Assembly (NCBI GenBank): GCA_910578795.1
Contig: CAJTSD010000007.1
Coordinates: 1 to 64,000 of the forward strand
DNA: 64,000 bases
Source of the DNA: an uncultured Lachnospiraceae bacterium
Lineage (GTDB): Bacteria > Bacillota > Clostridia > Lachnospirales > Lachnospiraceae
Reading direction: 5' to 3'
Part shown: positions 16,741-25,199 of the stretch, piece after piece
Layout: each line of letters starts with the position of its first letter
How positions within the stretch are numbered: position 1 is the stretch's first letter
The notes under the pieces: generated by a model
The model's input: only the letters and a program-made list of their open reading frames with translations
Told to the model about the DNA's origin: nothing
The model's database searches: none
Position numbers and translations under genes: made by a program

Positions 16741-16835
16741 GTCATAAATCTGCGATTTATGACCGACTTTCGCCGTTCGCAAAATGAACGAGTTCGCTTT
16801 GCTCTCTTGCGCTCATTATATCATAACTGCGCGGA
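16741..16835 (-). promoter_or_regulatory. promoter and hairpin-rich leader of the double-receiver gene
   Basis: On the minus strand TATAAT with an extended TG (16814-16819) is followed by a leader of about 200 bases. It contains CGTTC...GAACG and then a perfect 10-bp, 3-base-loop hairpin (GTCATAAATC with GATTTATGAC, 16741-16763). No T-run follows, so it is not a simple terminator. The remainder of the 16611-17028 gap is AT-rich with no credible gene. Confidence 0.5.
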
Positions 16836-16971
16836 TATTTCTATTAAATTTCTATGTTCTTTCAACTCTCTTATTACATTTTCGTTTTGCATTTTGTCAG
16901 TCTGTTCTTTAACATTCCATGGTAATCCAAATCATTTCCTTCCTGTGCAAAATAGTATGATTTATAAATAT

Positions 16972-16999
16972 ATAAAACGGCAACACAAAGGCTGCCGTT
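16972..16999 (-). terminator. terminator after ASCH-like gene
   Basis: A 7-bp stem (AACGGCA with TGCCGTT) and 10-base loop are followed on the minus strand by TTTTATAT. It lies 30 bases beyond the ASCH-like stop and probably ends the redox/hybrid-kinase operon. Confidence 0.75.
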
Positions 17000-17028
17000 C
17001 CATGACTATCTGAATAAACCCGATAAAA

Positions 17029-17430
17029 TTAAAATTTAGAATGATTGTAATTGTACGGAATACTTGTTCCTGCAATAACGTCCTCAATTTTTTCCCAAAT
17101 AAGCCAATCGTCCATATTTCCCTGATGCTCAAACGCAAGCGGGGACAGTTCCGTGACGTTTTCAAATTCCACTAAGCATAAACACTTCTTATGCCACCGT
17201 GCTTTTTGCTTATCCAATAAATTTAATTTGTCCTGATTATCCGCAAGCGTTTTTGCGATTTCCGCATCAGGCAGTTTCACAAAATTTTGCACGTTCTTTA
17301 CAATCGCGGTCGCTGTCACCTGCGCGCTTCCTTTTTCCATAAAATAAAGACGCTCACACTCAAAAACCCTGCTGTGGGGAATTTTCCTTCCTGCTGCCCC
17401 ACGCACCACCATTGTCTTAGTGCCCGCCAA
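17029..17430 (-). pseudogene. 5'-truncated ASCH/PUA-like domain protein
   Basis: The frame opens directly after the hybrid kinase TGA and reads LDKILAGTKTMVVRG, GRKIPHSRVFECERLYF and QVTATAIVKNV, the pattern of an ASCH (PUA-fold, RNA/nucleotide-binding) domain that should begin about 10 residues earlier. The usual start is missing: translation could begin only at TTG 17430 or ATG 17412, after the conserved first strand. The family normally binds RNA or modified bases. Because the missing start coincides with the end of the kinase gene, a deletion joining the two is likely. It is separated by only 12 bases from the kinase and closed by its own terminator, so the remaining protein might still be made by coupling. 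Confidence 0.65.
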
Positions 17431-17442
17431 AATCTTGTCTAA

Positions 17443-20400
17443 TCATTCGATTCCCGCCATCTCCCCCGCAAGCTGCTCGGCAACGCGCTGCACTTCCTCC
17501 ACGTCAAGGTTCGTCACCGCCTCCAAAAGCGCCTGAATATCCGCACCGATTTGTTCAGGATACGCATACCCGCGCAGCTTTGCCGCCGCCTCGTCCGCCG
17601 CGTCAAACTCCATTTCCTGCATACTCACGCGCACCATCTCCACAAGCGCACGAATTACTGAATAATCACTTACTTCCTCCTCTGTCTCGGCTCCAATCCC
17701 GAAAACACCTTGCAGCCTTTGCCGATAAGCGCGCCACTCCTCCAAAAAGACCGGCGTCATCGCCAAAATCGCCTCTGTTTTCCCGTCCCTTGCCGCATAT
17801 TCCAAGACCCTTGCCATCCCAAAAAGCGTCACAATGCCAACCGTCCCCGCAAGACTCTTCATCGCGTGCACCTGAATACGGTACTGCTCCAGCTGACCCT
17901 CGTCCGAAAGATGCAGATACGCCTGCTCTAGGCGCTGCGCCGCCGTATCAAGCTGCGCATAAAATTCCTTCACCGTATCTTCCAAAAGCGCCTTGTCCGG
18001 CAAATGCAGCCACGCATAATCCCAGTCCAAGCCCTCCACCAACGGCAGCTCTGACAAAACCATATCCCGCGCATTATCCGTTTTTTGCTCTGGCAGCGCG
18101 TCCTCCGTCCTGACCGGAGCAGTCAAAAGCAGTTCCTTCGGCAAATATATTTGCAGCATCGCCTCCAGCTTTTCCGGCACAATCGGCTTAGATAAAAAGT
18201 CGTCAAACCCTGCCGACAAATATTTCTCCTTCGCTCCCGACACTGCGTTCGCTGTCAGCACAATAATCGGCGTGTCCTTACAAGGCGAATCCGGCATGGC
18301 TTTGATATGGTGCAGTGTTTCCACGCCGTCCATCTCCGGCATCATGTGATCCAAAAAAATCAAATCAAAATGCCGCTCCGAAACCAGTCTAAGACACTGT
18401 GCACCCCCGTCCGCGTCCGTCACCTGAATCTGCGTTTCCTTCAGCAGACTGCGCAGCACCTTGCGGTTGACGGCATTGTCGTCCACCACCAAAACCTCCG
18501 CGTTGGGCGCGTAAATGCTTGTGTCATAGCTGTATGTATCCGCCGCCTGCCGCACCTTCGTCTCAAAGTCCCCAATCGGCGTTTCATCAACAATTTTCTG
18601 CTCCAATTCAAACGAAAACTTAGAGCCCTTTCCATATTCACTTTCCACCTGCAGCCTGCTGCCCAAAAGCGCCAAAAGCTGAATGGTAATATTCATACCA
18701 AGCCCGCTACCCTCGATATTGCGGTTCCTGTCCTCCTCAATCCGCTCAAACTCCGCAGACAGCTTCGGCAAATCCTCCTTTTTGATACCAATTCCTGTAT
18801 CCTCAACTTCAAACCAAAGATGCACCGTCTCTCCCGTGCGGCGGCTTTTCACCCGCAGCCACACCGTTCCTTCGTGCGTATATTTGACCGCATTGGTCAA
18901 AATATTGGTCAACACCTGACGGATGCGTACGTCATCTCCATACAGACGGGAAGGAATGGTATGGTCAATCTCCACCATAAAACAAAGATTTTTGTCCGCC
19001 GCACGCTGCGCCGTCATATTCACCAAATCGTGAATAAAACTGCTGAAATCATACAAAACCGGCACAATCTCCATTTTCCCCGACTCAATCTTAGAGAAAT
19101 CCAAAATATCATTAATCAGCGACAGCAGCATCTGCCCTGCCGAATGAATATCCATCGCGTATTCCTTAATATTCGCTTCCTTCGTCTCGCGCAAAATCAT
19201 CTCATCCATACCAAGCACCGCATTAATCGGTGTGCGGATTTCGTGGGACATATGCGCCAAAAATTTTCCCTTAGCGTCGTTTGCAACCAACGCCTCACGT
19301 CTTGCCATATCGGCATTCTTTTTCGCCTGTACAAGCAGAATGCTTTGTCGCTCCGCCGTCTTAATCCGTTCCTCCGCATCTTCCCGGTACTCCTTGGAAA
19401 CGCGCAAAATATGCATTACCGCCATCGCCACGCCAAACACGGTCATTCCGTACATTCCTGCCATATTGCCGTACGAATACAGCAAAAATGCATATAAAAT
19501 CAGCTTTGTAATCTCTCCTGCCAGCAGCGCGGCAAGTGACATGACCGACAGCAGCGTCTGATTTTTCCGGCACTTGCTCTCATACTGTATCAGGCTGAAA
19601 ATCCCCACCGCACAGACTACGCACATCAAAACCGTCGATATCTCCGCCATACGCTCCAACCGCCACAGACCCGTACAATGCAAAAAAATCTGTATGCCCG
19701 CGTTCAGAATCACACCGACAAGCAGCACGGCAAAGCGACGCGGATAAAGCGTCCGCAGATTGCGCTCAAAATAAAACGCCAACAACAGCGGGAGCATCAG
19801 GATAATATAATCCTGCACCATATACGCCCCCCCTGTGCTATAGAAAAAAATGCGCAGCGTATTCGTGCCGATAAAACAATAAACACCTGCCACCAGTCCG
19901 AACAGTCCCAAAAACAGCTCACCCCGTTCCGGCTGTTCAGTATGCCACCGGATTAACGCGAGCACCAGCATCACAACCGCCGCAATCATAATCAGCAGAC
20001 AACACGCAATATCGACAAGATTGCTCCCGCTTAATCCGAATATAACCACATCATGCGCTTCAAGGACAACCTGTCCAAGCGCCATCTCCTTTTCCTGATT
20101 CAAAACCGTCAGCTCAATCTGCAGCTCCCCGTTTGAAAACGTCTTTGGAATATCCACAGCATGCTCCGTATCCAAACTGCTATTCTCATCTTCCTTTTGG
20201 TAAATCTCCTCTCCGTCCAAGACAATACGCACAGCCGCATTCTCCGTATAAAAACGCATTGTCATGCCCGAAAAATCCTCCGACAATATGTTATGAAACA
20301 CAATCGTTTCCGCAGCGTGATGTTTTTGGATATACGGCAGGACGATTTCCTCTCCTGTCTCCGCGTCCAAAGAACCGGTATGCCATTCCTCGTCAAAATC

Positions 20401-20523
20401 ATATTGCAGCCGTTCCGGCAGCAGCGACACCTCATCGTCTGTTTGGTACCGTATCAGTGCAATCACCATAAAAACAGCAATTAAAAAAAAGGTAAGCCCC
20501 GCAAGCTTTTGTATATGTTTCAT
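17443..20523 (-). CDS. membrane hybrid histidine kinase with receiver and Hpt domains
   Basis: 1026 residues. One N-terminal membrane segment (8-25), an external jelly-roll-like domain (about 30-160, 7TMR-DISM extracellular type), then seven membrane segments (165-375). Next a coiled coil, HisKA with H427 in AHMSHEIRTP, an ATPase domain (LTNILTNAVKYT, EDTGIGI, GSGLGM), a receiver with D725 in LIFLDHMMPEMDG, and a C-terminal Hpt domain with H886 in VHAMKSLAGTVG. This is a complete His-Asp-His relay. Its ATG overlaps the stop of the membrane ferredoxin gene (ATGA), so the sensor is made together with a redox protein and probably reads redox state or an external ligand. The likely final receiver is encoded at 15837. 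Confidence 0.95.
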   Translation of the reverse strand: MKHIQKLAGLTFFLIAVFMVIALIRYQTDDEVSLLPERLQYDFDEEWHTGSLDAETGEEIVLPYIQKHHAAETIVFHNILSEDFSGMTMRFYTENAAVRIVLDGEEIYQKEDENSSLDTEHAVDIPKTFSNGELQIELTVLNQEKEMALGQVVLEAHDVVIFGLSGSNLVDIACCLLIMIAAVVMLVLALIRWHTEQPERGELFLGLFGLVAGVYCFIGTNTLRIFFYSTGGAYMVQDYIILMLPLLLAFYFERNLRTLYPRRFAVLLVGVILNAGIQIFLHCTGLWRLERMAEISTVLMCVVCAVGIFSLIQYESKCRKNQTLLSVMSLAALLAGEITKLILYAFLLYSYGNMAGMYGMTVFGVAMAVMHILRVSKEYREDAEERIKTAERQSILLVQAKKNADMARREALVANDAKGKFLAHMSHEIRTPINAVLGMDEMILRETKEANIKEYAMDIHSAGQMLLSLINDILDFSKIESGKMEIVPVLYDFSSFIHDLVNMTAQRAADKNLCFMVEIDHTIPSRLYGDDVRIRQVLTNILTNAVKYTHEGTVWLRVKSRRTGETVHLWFEVEDTGIGIKKEDLPKLSAEFERIEEDRNRNIEGSGLGMNITIQLLALLGSRLQVESEYGKGSKFSFELEQKIVDETPIGDFETKVRQAADTYSYDTSIYAPNAEVLVVDDNAVNRKVLRSLLKETQIQVTDADGGAQCLRLVSERHFDLIFLDHMMPEMDGVETLHHIKAMPDSPCKDTPIIVLTANAVSGAKEKYLSAGFDDFLSKPIVPEKLEAMLQIYLPKELLLTAPVRTEDALPEQKTDNARDMVLSELPLVEGLDWDYAWLHLPDKALLEDTVKEFYAQLDTAAQRLEQAYLHLSDEGQLEQYRIQVHAMKSLAGTVGIVTLFGMARVLEYAARDGKTEAILAMTPVFLEEWRAYRQRLQGVFGIGAETEEEVSDYSVIRALVEMVRVSMQEMEFDAADEAAAKLRGYAYPEQIGADIQALLEAVTNLDVEEVQRVAEQLAGEMAGIE

Positions 20524-21392
20524 TTCTTACTCCTCACTCTCTTTGAAGAAATTGCCCCCGTCGGGCAGACCGCCTTGCACTTGCCGCAGCGGATACACTC
20601 AGGACTGTTAATATTTTTTGTCACTTCCACCGCCATCGGACAGGAATGCTCACATTTTTTGCAGGCAATGCACTTATCCGTATTCAAATGAAGCTGATAA
20701 AAGCTAAACTGCTGAAACAACGCATAAAACGCCCCCAACGGACAAAGATAACGGCAAAACGGGCGGTGGATACAGACAGACACAAGTACAATCACTGCCA
20801 GCACCAACAATTTCCAAGAAAACAACGCCCCCGCCGACGCGCGCAGGCTTTCATTCGTCAGCAAAAGCGGAATACCACCCTCAAGCGTACCCGCAGGACA
20901 AATATATTTACAAAAATACGGCGGGGCAATCCCCGTCTGATCCGCCGCAAAAAGCGGCAGCAAAATCACCGTCACAAGCAAAATTAAATATTTCAGATAC
21001 CGCGCAGGCTTGTCGATTTTCAAGGGCACCTTAATTTTCGGCGCAGGAATTTTATGCAGCAAATCCTGCACCAGTCCAAACGGACACAAAAGACCGCACG
21101 CCGCACGCCCAATCAAAATTCCGACGAGCATCAGCATTCCCAACACATAAAACGGAACGCGGTGTCCCATTCCTCCAAGCACCGTCTGCAGAGAGCCAAT
21201 CGGACACGCCCCCAGCGCCCCCGGACACGAATAGCAGTTCAGCACGGGAACACAAAATGCCTTACTCTTTCCGGTATAAATTTTCCCCTTTTGAAAACCG
21301 ACCACATAGCCGTTAATCAAAACGGCAGACGCCAACTGGCAAATCCGCTGAAAAGACAGCCGCCCTACCCGATGCCGATGCATTCCAAACAT
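20520..21392 (-). CDS. membrane 4Fe-4S ferredoxin (NapH/CcoG-like)
   Basis: 290 residues. Membrane segments alternate with cysteine clusters: CYSCPGALGACP, CGLLCPFG, CKYICPAG and CRYLCPLG, and the C-terminus carries two classical ferredoxin motifs, CIACKKCEHSCP and CIRCGKCKAVCP. This is the NapH/YccM type of quinol-to-ferredoxin electron conduit in the cytoplasmic membrane. It overlaps the CXXC mini-protein upstream by 28 bases and the hybrid kinase downstream by 4, a tight operon. Role inferred: carry electrons across the membrane to the TlpA-like thiol protein, as CcdA does elsewhere. Confidence 0.92.
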   Translation of the reverse strand: MFGMHRHRVGRLSFQRICQLASAVLINGYVVGFQKGKIYTGKSKAFCVPVLNCYSCPGALGACPIGSLQTVLGGMGHRVPFYVLGMLMLVGILIGRAACGLLCPFGLVQDLLHKIPAPKIKVPLKIDKPARYLKYLILLVTVILLPLFAADQTGIAPPYFCKYICPAGTLEGGIPLLLTNESLRASAGALFSWKLLVLAVIVLVSVCIHRPFCRYLCPLGAFYALFQQFSFYQLHLNTDKCIACKKCEHSCPMAVEVTKNINSPECIRCGKCKAVCPTGAISSKRVRSKK

Positions 21393-21511
21393 ACCATCAC
21401 CGCCTTCTGCATCACTTCCAAATGCTCTTTCTTTGCAATACCGATTCCAATCATCAGAACGGAAAGAACTAAAATCCCCGCCGAAACAACCGACTGTTTC
21501 CTATTGTTCAT
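21365..21511 (-). CDS. CD1871A-type CXXC mini-protein
   Basis: 48 residues from ATG 21511, inside the end of the tlpA-like gene. One membrane segment (SAGILVLSVLMIGIGI) is followed by KAVMVCLECIGIG, the exact C-terminal CxxC ending of the CD1871A family described first in Clostridioides difficile. Such genes sit between a TlpA-like lipoprotein and a membrane ferredoxin, as here. The exposed dithiol near the membrane surface suits a relay between the ferredoxin and the external thioredoxin-like protein; this is inference from context. Confidence 0.85.
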   Translation of the reverse strand: MNNRKQSVVSAGILVLSVLMIGIGIAKKEHLEVMQKAVMVCLECIGIG

Positions 21512-22121
21512 CGCCAATCTCCGCCTTTCCCATCGACAGCAAAGCGTCATTGACTGCCGCCTTATATGTTTCCTCCAAATCCTGCTGCCCGCCGATAATC
21601 GCGTCGCCCAGCATCGCCCCATTTTGGTCCACGAGAATGGTCGTCGGAATATATAAAATTTCCCCGCACACGCTCTCAAAATCACCATCCCCGTCCAAAA
21701 GCGTCGTCCCCTCATAGCCGGCGTCGTCCAAAATCCGTTTCACCCCGTCCGTATTCCCCGCACCGTCAAGACAGACCGTAATCATCTGCACATTGTCCGG
21801 CAGGTCTTTCTCAAACGCGGCAATATCCGGCATTTCCGCAAGACAAGGACCACAAAAGGTCGCCCAAAAATTGATAATCGTAACATCTGCTCCTGAAAAA
21901 TCCTCCTGCGTATACGTCCCGCCGTCCAGCGTGTTCGCCGTAAATGACTGCAAAATACCGTCCGCGCCGTCCGCCTCCTGCACATCTGCCGCTGTTTGCG
22001 GTATATCGCCTTGTGCCTGCGGGGCTTGCGGAACAGCTTGCCTGTCACCGCAGCTACTTAACATCAAACCACAAAGTAAAACGGTACTTAAAACGGTTGT
22101 GATTCTTTTTTTATTTTTCAT
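21501..22121 (-). CDS. TlpA-family thioredoxin-like lipoprotein
   Basis: 206 residues from ATG 22121 (GAGAGAAGGAG at 5-base spacing). Signal peptide with lipobox LSSC (Cys24), then an Ala/Gln-rich linker and a thioredoxin-fold domain with active site FWATFCGPC (Cys90 and Cys93) and the cis-proline region YIPTTILVDQ. It is anchored outside the membrane and reduces or exchanges disulfides in exported proteins. It is the first gene of the tight operon tlpA-like, CXXC mini-protein, ferredoxin, hybrid kinase. The electron source is presumably the ferredoxin protein. Confidence 0.93.
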   Translation of the reverse strand: MKNKKRITTVLSTVLLCGLMLSSCGDRQAVPQAPQAQGDIPQTAADVQEADGADGILQSFTANTLDGGTYTQEDFSGADVTIINFWATFCGPCLAEMPDIAAFEKDLPDNVQMITVCLDGAGNTDGVKRILDDAGYEGTTLLDGDGDFESVCGEILYIPTTILVDQNGAMLGDAIIGGQQDLEETYKAAVNDALLSMGKAEIGDEQ

Positions 22122-22223
22122 AATATTCTCCTTCTCTCTACTACATCTTTCCACAATCAATAGACCATATTTCCAATCGCACTTTCACCGCGGTATTCAG
22201 GTTCTTCCATATTCCGCTGTCTG

Positions 22224-22620
22224 TTACTGGCACGACACTGTTCCATCCCAAACCATCACGCAGCAGTCCCTACCGCAAAATGAAATTCCGTAACTGCTGT
22301 AAATGTCATAACCGTCGTCCGCAAGCTCCAAGGCAAATTTTCTGTCATCAATCTGCTGCAATGCCTCCTGTGCTTTTGCTTCCAGCTCCTTGATTTTTTT
22401 GTCTTTTTAAATTCTACAATAAACGCCTCTTTTCGGCGTGATACGGGCTTTACAAACAAATCGCACCTGCCCGTTCCCGCCTCGCGGTTGGACTTTGTGC
22501 GGTAGCCCTTCATGCCTGAGAGCAGTCCTGCCACCAGTCCGTCTTGTCAATAAAATAATATCCCCTTGTCAATAAATGTTCAAAATTGTCTACTCCTACA
22601 GGCAATGGCTTGTGTTCCAT
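22224..22620 (-). pseudogene. remnant of DUF1703 AAA/nuclease gene
   Basis: An ATG at 22620 with GGAGG upstream begins MEHKPLPVGVDNFEHLL, then TRGYYFIDKT, the start of the family. The sequence then jumps directly to the C-terminal nuclease-like part (GMKGYRTKSNREAGTGRCDL, then EAFIVEFKK) in another frame, and after a second shift near the lysine run to ELEAKAQEALQQIDDRKFAL and YGISFCGRDC. About 1.3 kb of the usual gene is missing and two frameshifts remain. It cannot make a functional protein. It shows the same two-domain family as 12132-13919. Confidence 0.8.
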
Positions 22621-22707
22621 ACAAATCCTCCCGTTCCATTCAAATTCCTCTGAGTAATTTTAGTATATCCGATAATACATGCACTTGTAAAGAAAAAGGA
22701 TATGCTT

Positions 22708-23481
22708 TCACATATCCCTCTCCAAATACGCCTTTATAAATTCTCCGGTATTTTTGCCTGCTTCCCCGCCAACCAAATTATACCCTTCCTGCGTATAATG
22801 AAATTCGTCCTTCATCAGCCCGCGTTCGGCAAATGTCTTTAAGCTGTCGCTGACTAGAATAATGCCCTCGTTTTCGTTCACCAAATCAATCTGCGCCTTC
22901 TGAATCGGCACATACAACTGCTTATCGTCCCGATGGTTTCCGATTTGAATGAGAAAGCAATTGTCAATCCCGCATTCCTCACAATAGGATTTGATAACAT
23001 TCGCCGTACATTCCTTATAAATATCCGCAGGCGTATGTAAATCACCGTCCGTACACCCCTGACACCAGACCATTCCCCCATACCGAATCGTATACCCGTG
23101 ATGAACCAGCCACTGTTCGCAGCGCATTGTGCGCTCAACCGCGTCCTTGTAATAAGGCGTACCCGGCAGCCACTCGGCAATCGAAGAGCCGCCCTTTGCA
23201 CAGGATACACCGGCAATCGGAATATTCGTTTCAGCATAGCAGGCATTCACAAACGCCGTCACCATGGAACCCGTTTTCATTCCCGGCTCCGTCACGCCAT
23301 GCGCATTGTCCTCCTTTTCCCCAAACGGCTCACAAAGCGGCGATAAACAGTCCGGTGCAGTGATTGCGCGGTATTCATAGCCTGTCCCCGTCACAAGCGC
23401 AGGCGCCTTTGCAGCATTACCGCGCCCCGCCATATTGCTCTGTCCCATAAATGTCATCAAAAGAACTTCTTTTCGCTCCAT
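22708..23481 (-). CDS. SASA-type (SGNH-like) carbohydrate esterase
   Basis: 257 residues from ATG 23481, chosen because the family begins shortly before MTFMGQSNMAGRG; the longer frame has no better site. FMGQSNMAGRG is block I with the nucleophile Ser, GGSSIAEW and GGMVWCQGCTD are the oxyanion-side blocks and EFHYTQEGYN supplies the catalytic His. The family includes sialate O-acetylesterases and acetylxylan esterases that remove acetyl groups from sugars. No signal peptide is visible, so it acts inside the cell. No sugar genes are adjacent, so the substrate is open. Confidence 0.88.
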   Translation of the reverse strand: MERKEVLLMTFMGQSNMAGRGNAAKAPALVTGTGYEYRAITAPDCLSPLCEPFGEKEDNAHGVTEPGMKTGSMVTAFVNACYAETNIPIAGVSCAKGGSSIAEWLPGTPYYKDAVERTMRCEQWLVHHGYTIRYGGMVWCQGCTDGDLHTPADIYKECTANVIKSYCEECGIDNCFLIQIGNHRDDKQLYVPIQKAQIDLVNENEGIILVSDSLKTFAERGLMKDEFHYTQEGYNLVGGEAGKNTGEFIKAYLERDM

Positions 23482-23549
23482 ATTCCTATGTCCTCTCATT
23501 TCTGTCGGTTTAAAAAAGTATACATTCACTATATCACAGCTTTATCCCA

Positions 23550-23660
23550 CTATGATACATATTTCTGCAATGTCCTGCGGACCGCACCCGTACCGGCAAT
23601 CAGTTCCTTAAAATAACCGCACACTTTATCTGCCAAATCCAATGATATCAGTCTAAAATC
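23550..23660 (-). pseudogene. C-terminal gene fragment, family unknown
   Basis: In the gap 23482-23746 one minus-strand frame reads LISLDLADKVCGYFKELIAG and TGAVRRTLQKYV before a TAG at 23550-23552. It has coding-like composition but no start and is preceded by in-frame stops, so it looks like the 3' relic of a lost gene. I do not recognise it. Confidence 0.3.
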
Positions 23661-23746
23661 AAGTTATTGGCAATACCTCTGCAACAAAATACTCGGAGCC
23701 GGACAGGTTTCACACTGCACCGTTATCCGAGCCATATTGATAAACA

Positions 23747-25195
23747 TTATAAATCCACCCTATACTTCCCATCTTCCCAAGTAATAGACAATGGTTTTAA
23801 ATCAGGTTCTGTGATTTGGTATCCTTCGGTAGTAAGCGACACCGCAAATTCCGCCATTCCGCCCTTAACACACGACTGTTTGGGCTGCGCGCTGATATAA
23901 TTGCCAATCGAATAATAAATCAGCATCTCATGACCGCCCGCATCCGTCAAAACCTCATACGGTTGTAAGCAGTGAGGATGCGTTCCAATCACCACATCCA
24001 CGCCGCACTCCAAAAACAACTGCGCCCATTTTTTCTGAAACTCATCCGGTTCCTGCGAATATTCCGTACCCCAATGCGCAAACACAATCACAAAATCTGC
24101 CTTTTCCTTTGCCTGAACAATATCCTCACGGATTTGCGCCTCATTTTCCAGCAAATGCACCATATACGGACAATCCCCCGGCACCGCAATCCCGTTCGTC
24201 CCATACGTATAATTTAACAATGCAAACTGCACGCCATTTCGCACAAGCAATTGATACGGCTCATATTCTGCTTCCAAACGCGACTGTATTCCAAGACAGA
24301 CAACCCCGCTGTCGTCAAAAAACTGTTTGGTAAAATCCACCCCGTCCGCGCCTCTGTCAAGCGCATGGTTCGTTGCACACGTCACCACGTCAAAGCCCGC
24401 ATCCGCAATCGCCTCACCCACCTGAACAGGCGTTCCAAACCGTGGGTAATCACTCACCATTGACAGTTCACCCACAAGCGGCGTTTCCTGATTAATTATG
24501 CAAACATCACTGTCGGCAATCACATCTGTCATATTTTCAAACAGAAAATCAAAATCCCCGCCATTTTGCAGCCCATACCGGTAAATCGGCTCATGTGCCA
24601 AAAGATCTCCGAACGCGACGAACGAAATGCTGCCCTTTTCCTTTGTGAAGCCCCATGAGTCCCAAACCCAGCTACTGACTGCGCCCTCCAAATCCGTCAG
24701 CCAAAGACGGTTGTACGGCGCACCTTTCCCGTTGGACACAATATCCGAAACCTCCATCCCAAGATAAGAAGACATCCACTTCGGCTTCACCAAATCAGGC
24801 GCGCATTCATAGACAAACAAATGCTGCGACCACCCCCGCTCGTCCTGCTCCACCCAGACGGGCTTGCTCTTCCCATACCGCCCCCGTTTCCAGCAAAGCA
24901 GCGCCAGTTCGTCCTGCCCGTCATTGTCGGCATCACAAAACAACGCCTTCTGAACCTTCACATCTAAAGGCGACCGCCAAATCACACTGTCCGCATGCGT
25001 AACCGTTACGGATTTTTTTAACAGGGAAAACTGGTACTCCCCCGAAGTGTCGTATCCTGCCGTTTCCTCCCACAAAATCCAACGCGGCAAAAAGGCGCCG
25101 CCATTCCGCAAAAAAAGCAGAAGTGCAGCGACGCCTGACACCATAATTATACCTGATATTATTTTAACAATAAGCTTCTTCGACCATTTTTTCAA
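23747..25195 (-). CDS. CapA-like metallophosphoesterase-fold membrane protein
   Basis: 482 residues. A single N-terminal membrane segment (about 8-28) anchors the protein outside. Residues 60-175 contain an FG-GAP-like strand with DADNDGQDELALL. The CapA domain occupies about 187-460: FVAFGDLLAHEP, INQETPLVG, TCATNHALDRG, VFAHWGTEYS and GTHPHCLQP are its conserved metal-site blocks. CapA proteins take part in poly-gamma-glutamate capsule synthesis, but lone copies in Firmicutes often have other surface roles. The gene starts 4 bases after the DUF3160 stop, so the two are one operon. Confidence 0.9.
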   Translation of the reverse strand: MKKWSKKLIVKIISGIIMVSGVAALLLFLRNGGAFLPRWILWEETAGYDTSGEYQFSLLKKSVTVTHADSVIWRSPLDVKVQKALFCDADNDGQDELALLCWKRGRYGKSKPVWVEQDERGWSQHLFVYECAPDLVKPKWMSSYLGMEVSDIVSNGKGAPYNRLWLTDLEGAVSSWVWDSWGFTKEKGSISFVAFGDLLAHEPIYRYGLQNGGDFDFLFENMTDVIADSDVCIINQETPLVGELSMVSDYPRFGTPVQVGEAIADAGFDVVTCATNHALDRGADGVDFTKQFFDDSGVVCLGIQSRLEAEYEPYQLLVRNGVQFALLNYTYGTNGIAVPGDCPYMVHLLENEAQIREDIVQAKEKADFVIVFAHWGTEYSQEPDEFQKKWAQLFLECGVDVVIGTHPHCLQPYEVLTDAGGHEMLIYYSIGNYISAQPKQSCVKGGMAEFAVSLTTEGYQITEPDLKPLSITWEDGKYRVDL

Positions 25196-25199
25196 CGCT

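Noticed and set aside
16759..17013. 84-residue plus-strand frame in the leader region
   Set aside because: Starts in the hairpin and has no ribosome site; composition is that of AT-rich noncoding DNA.
18307..19497. 396-residue plus-strand frame opposite the hybrid kinase
   Set aside because: Basic, low-complexity shadow sequence with no domain and no ribosome site, while the kinase on the other strand has complete motifs.
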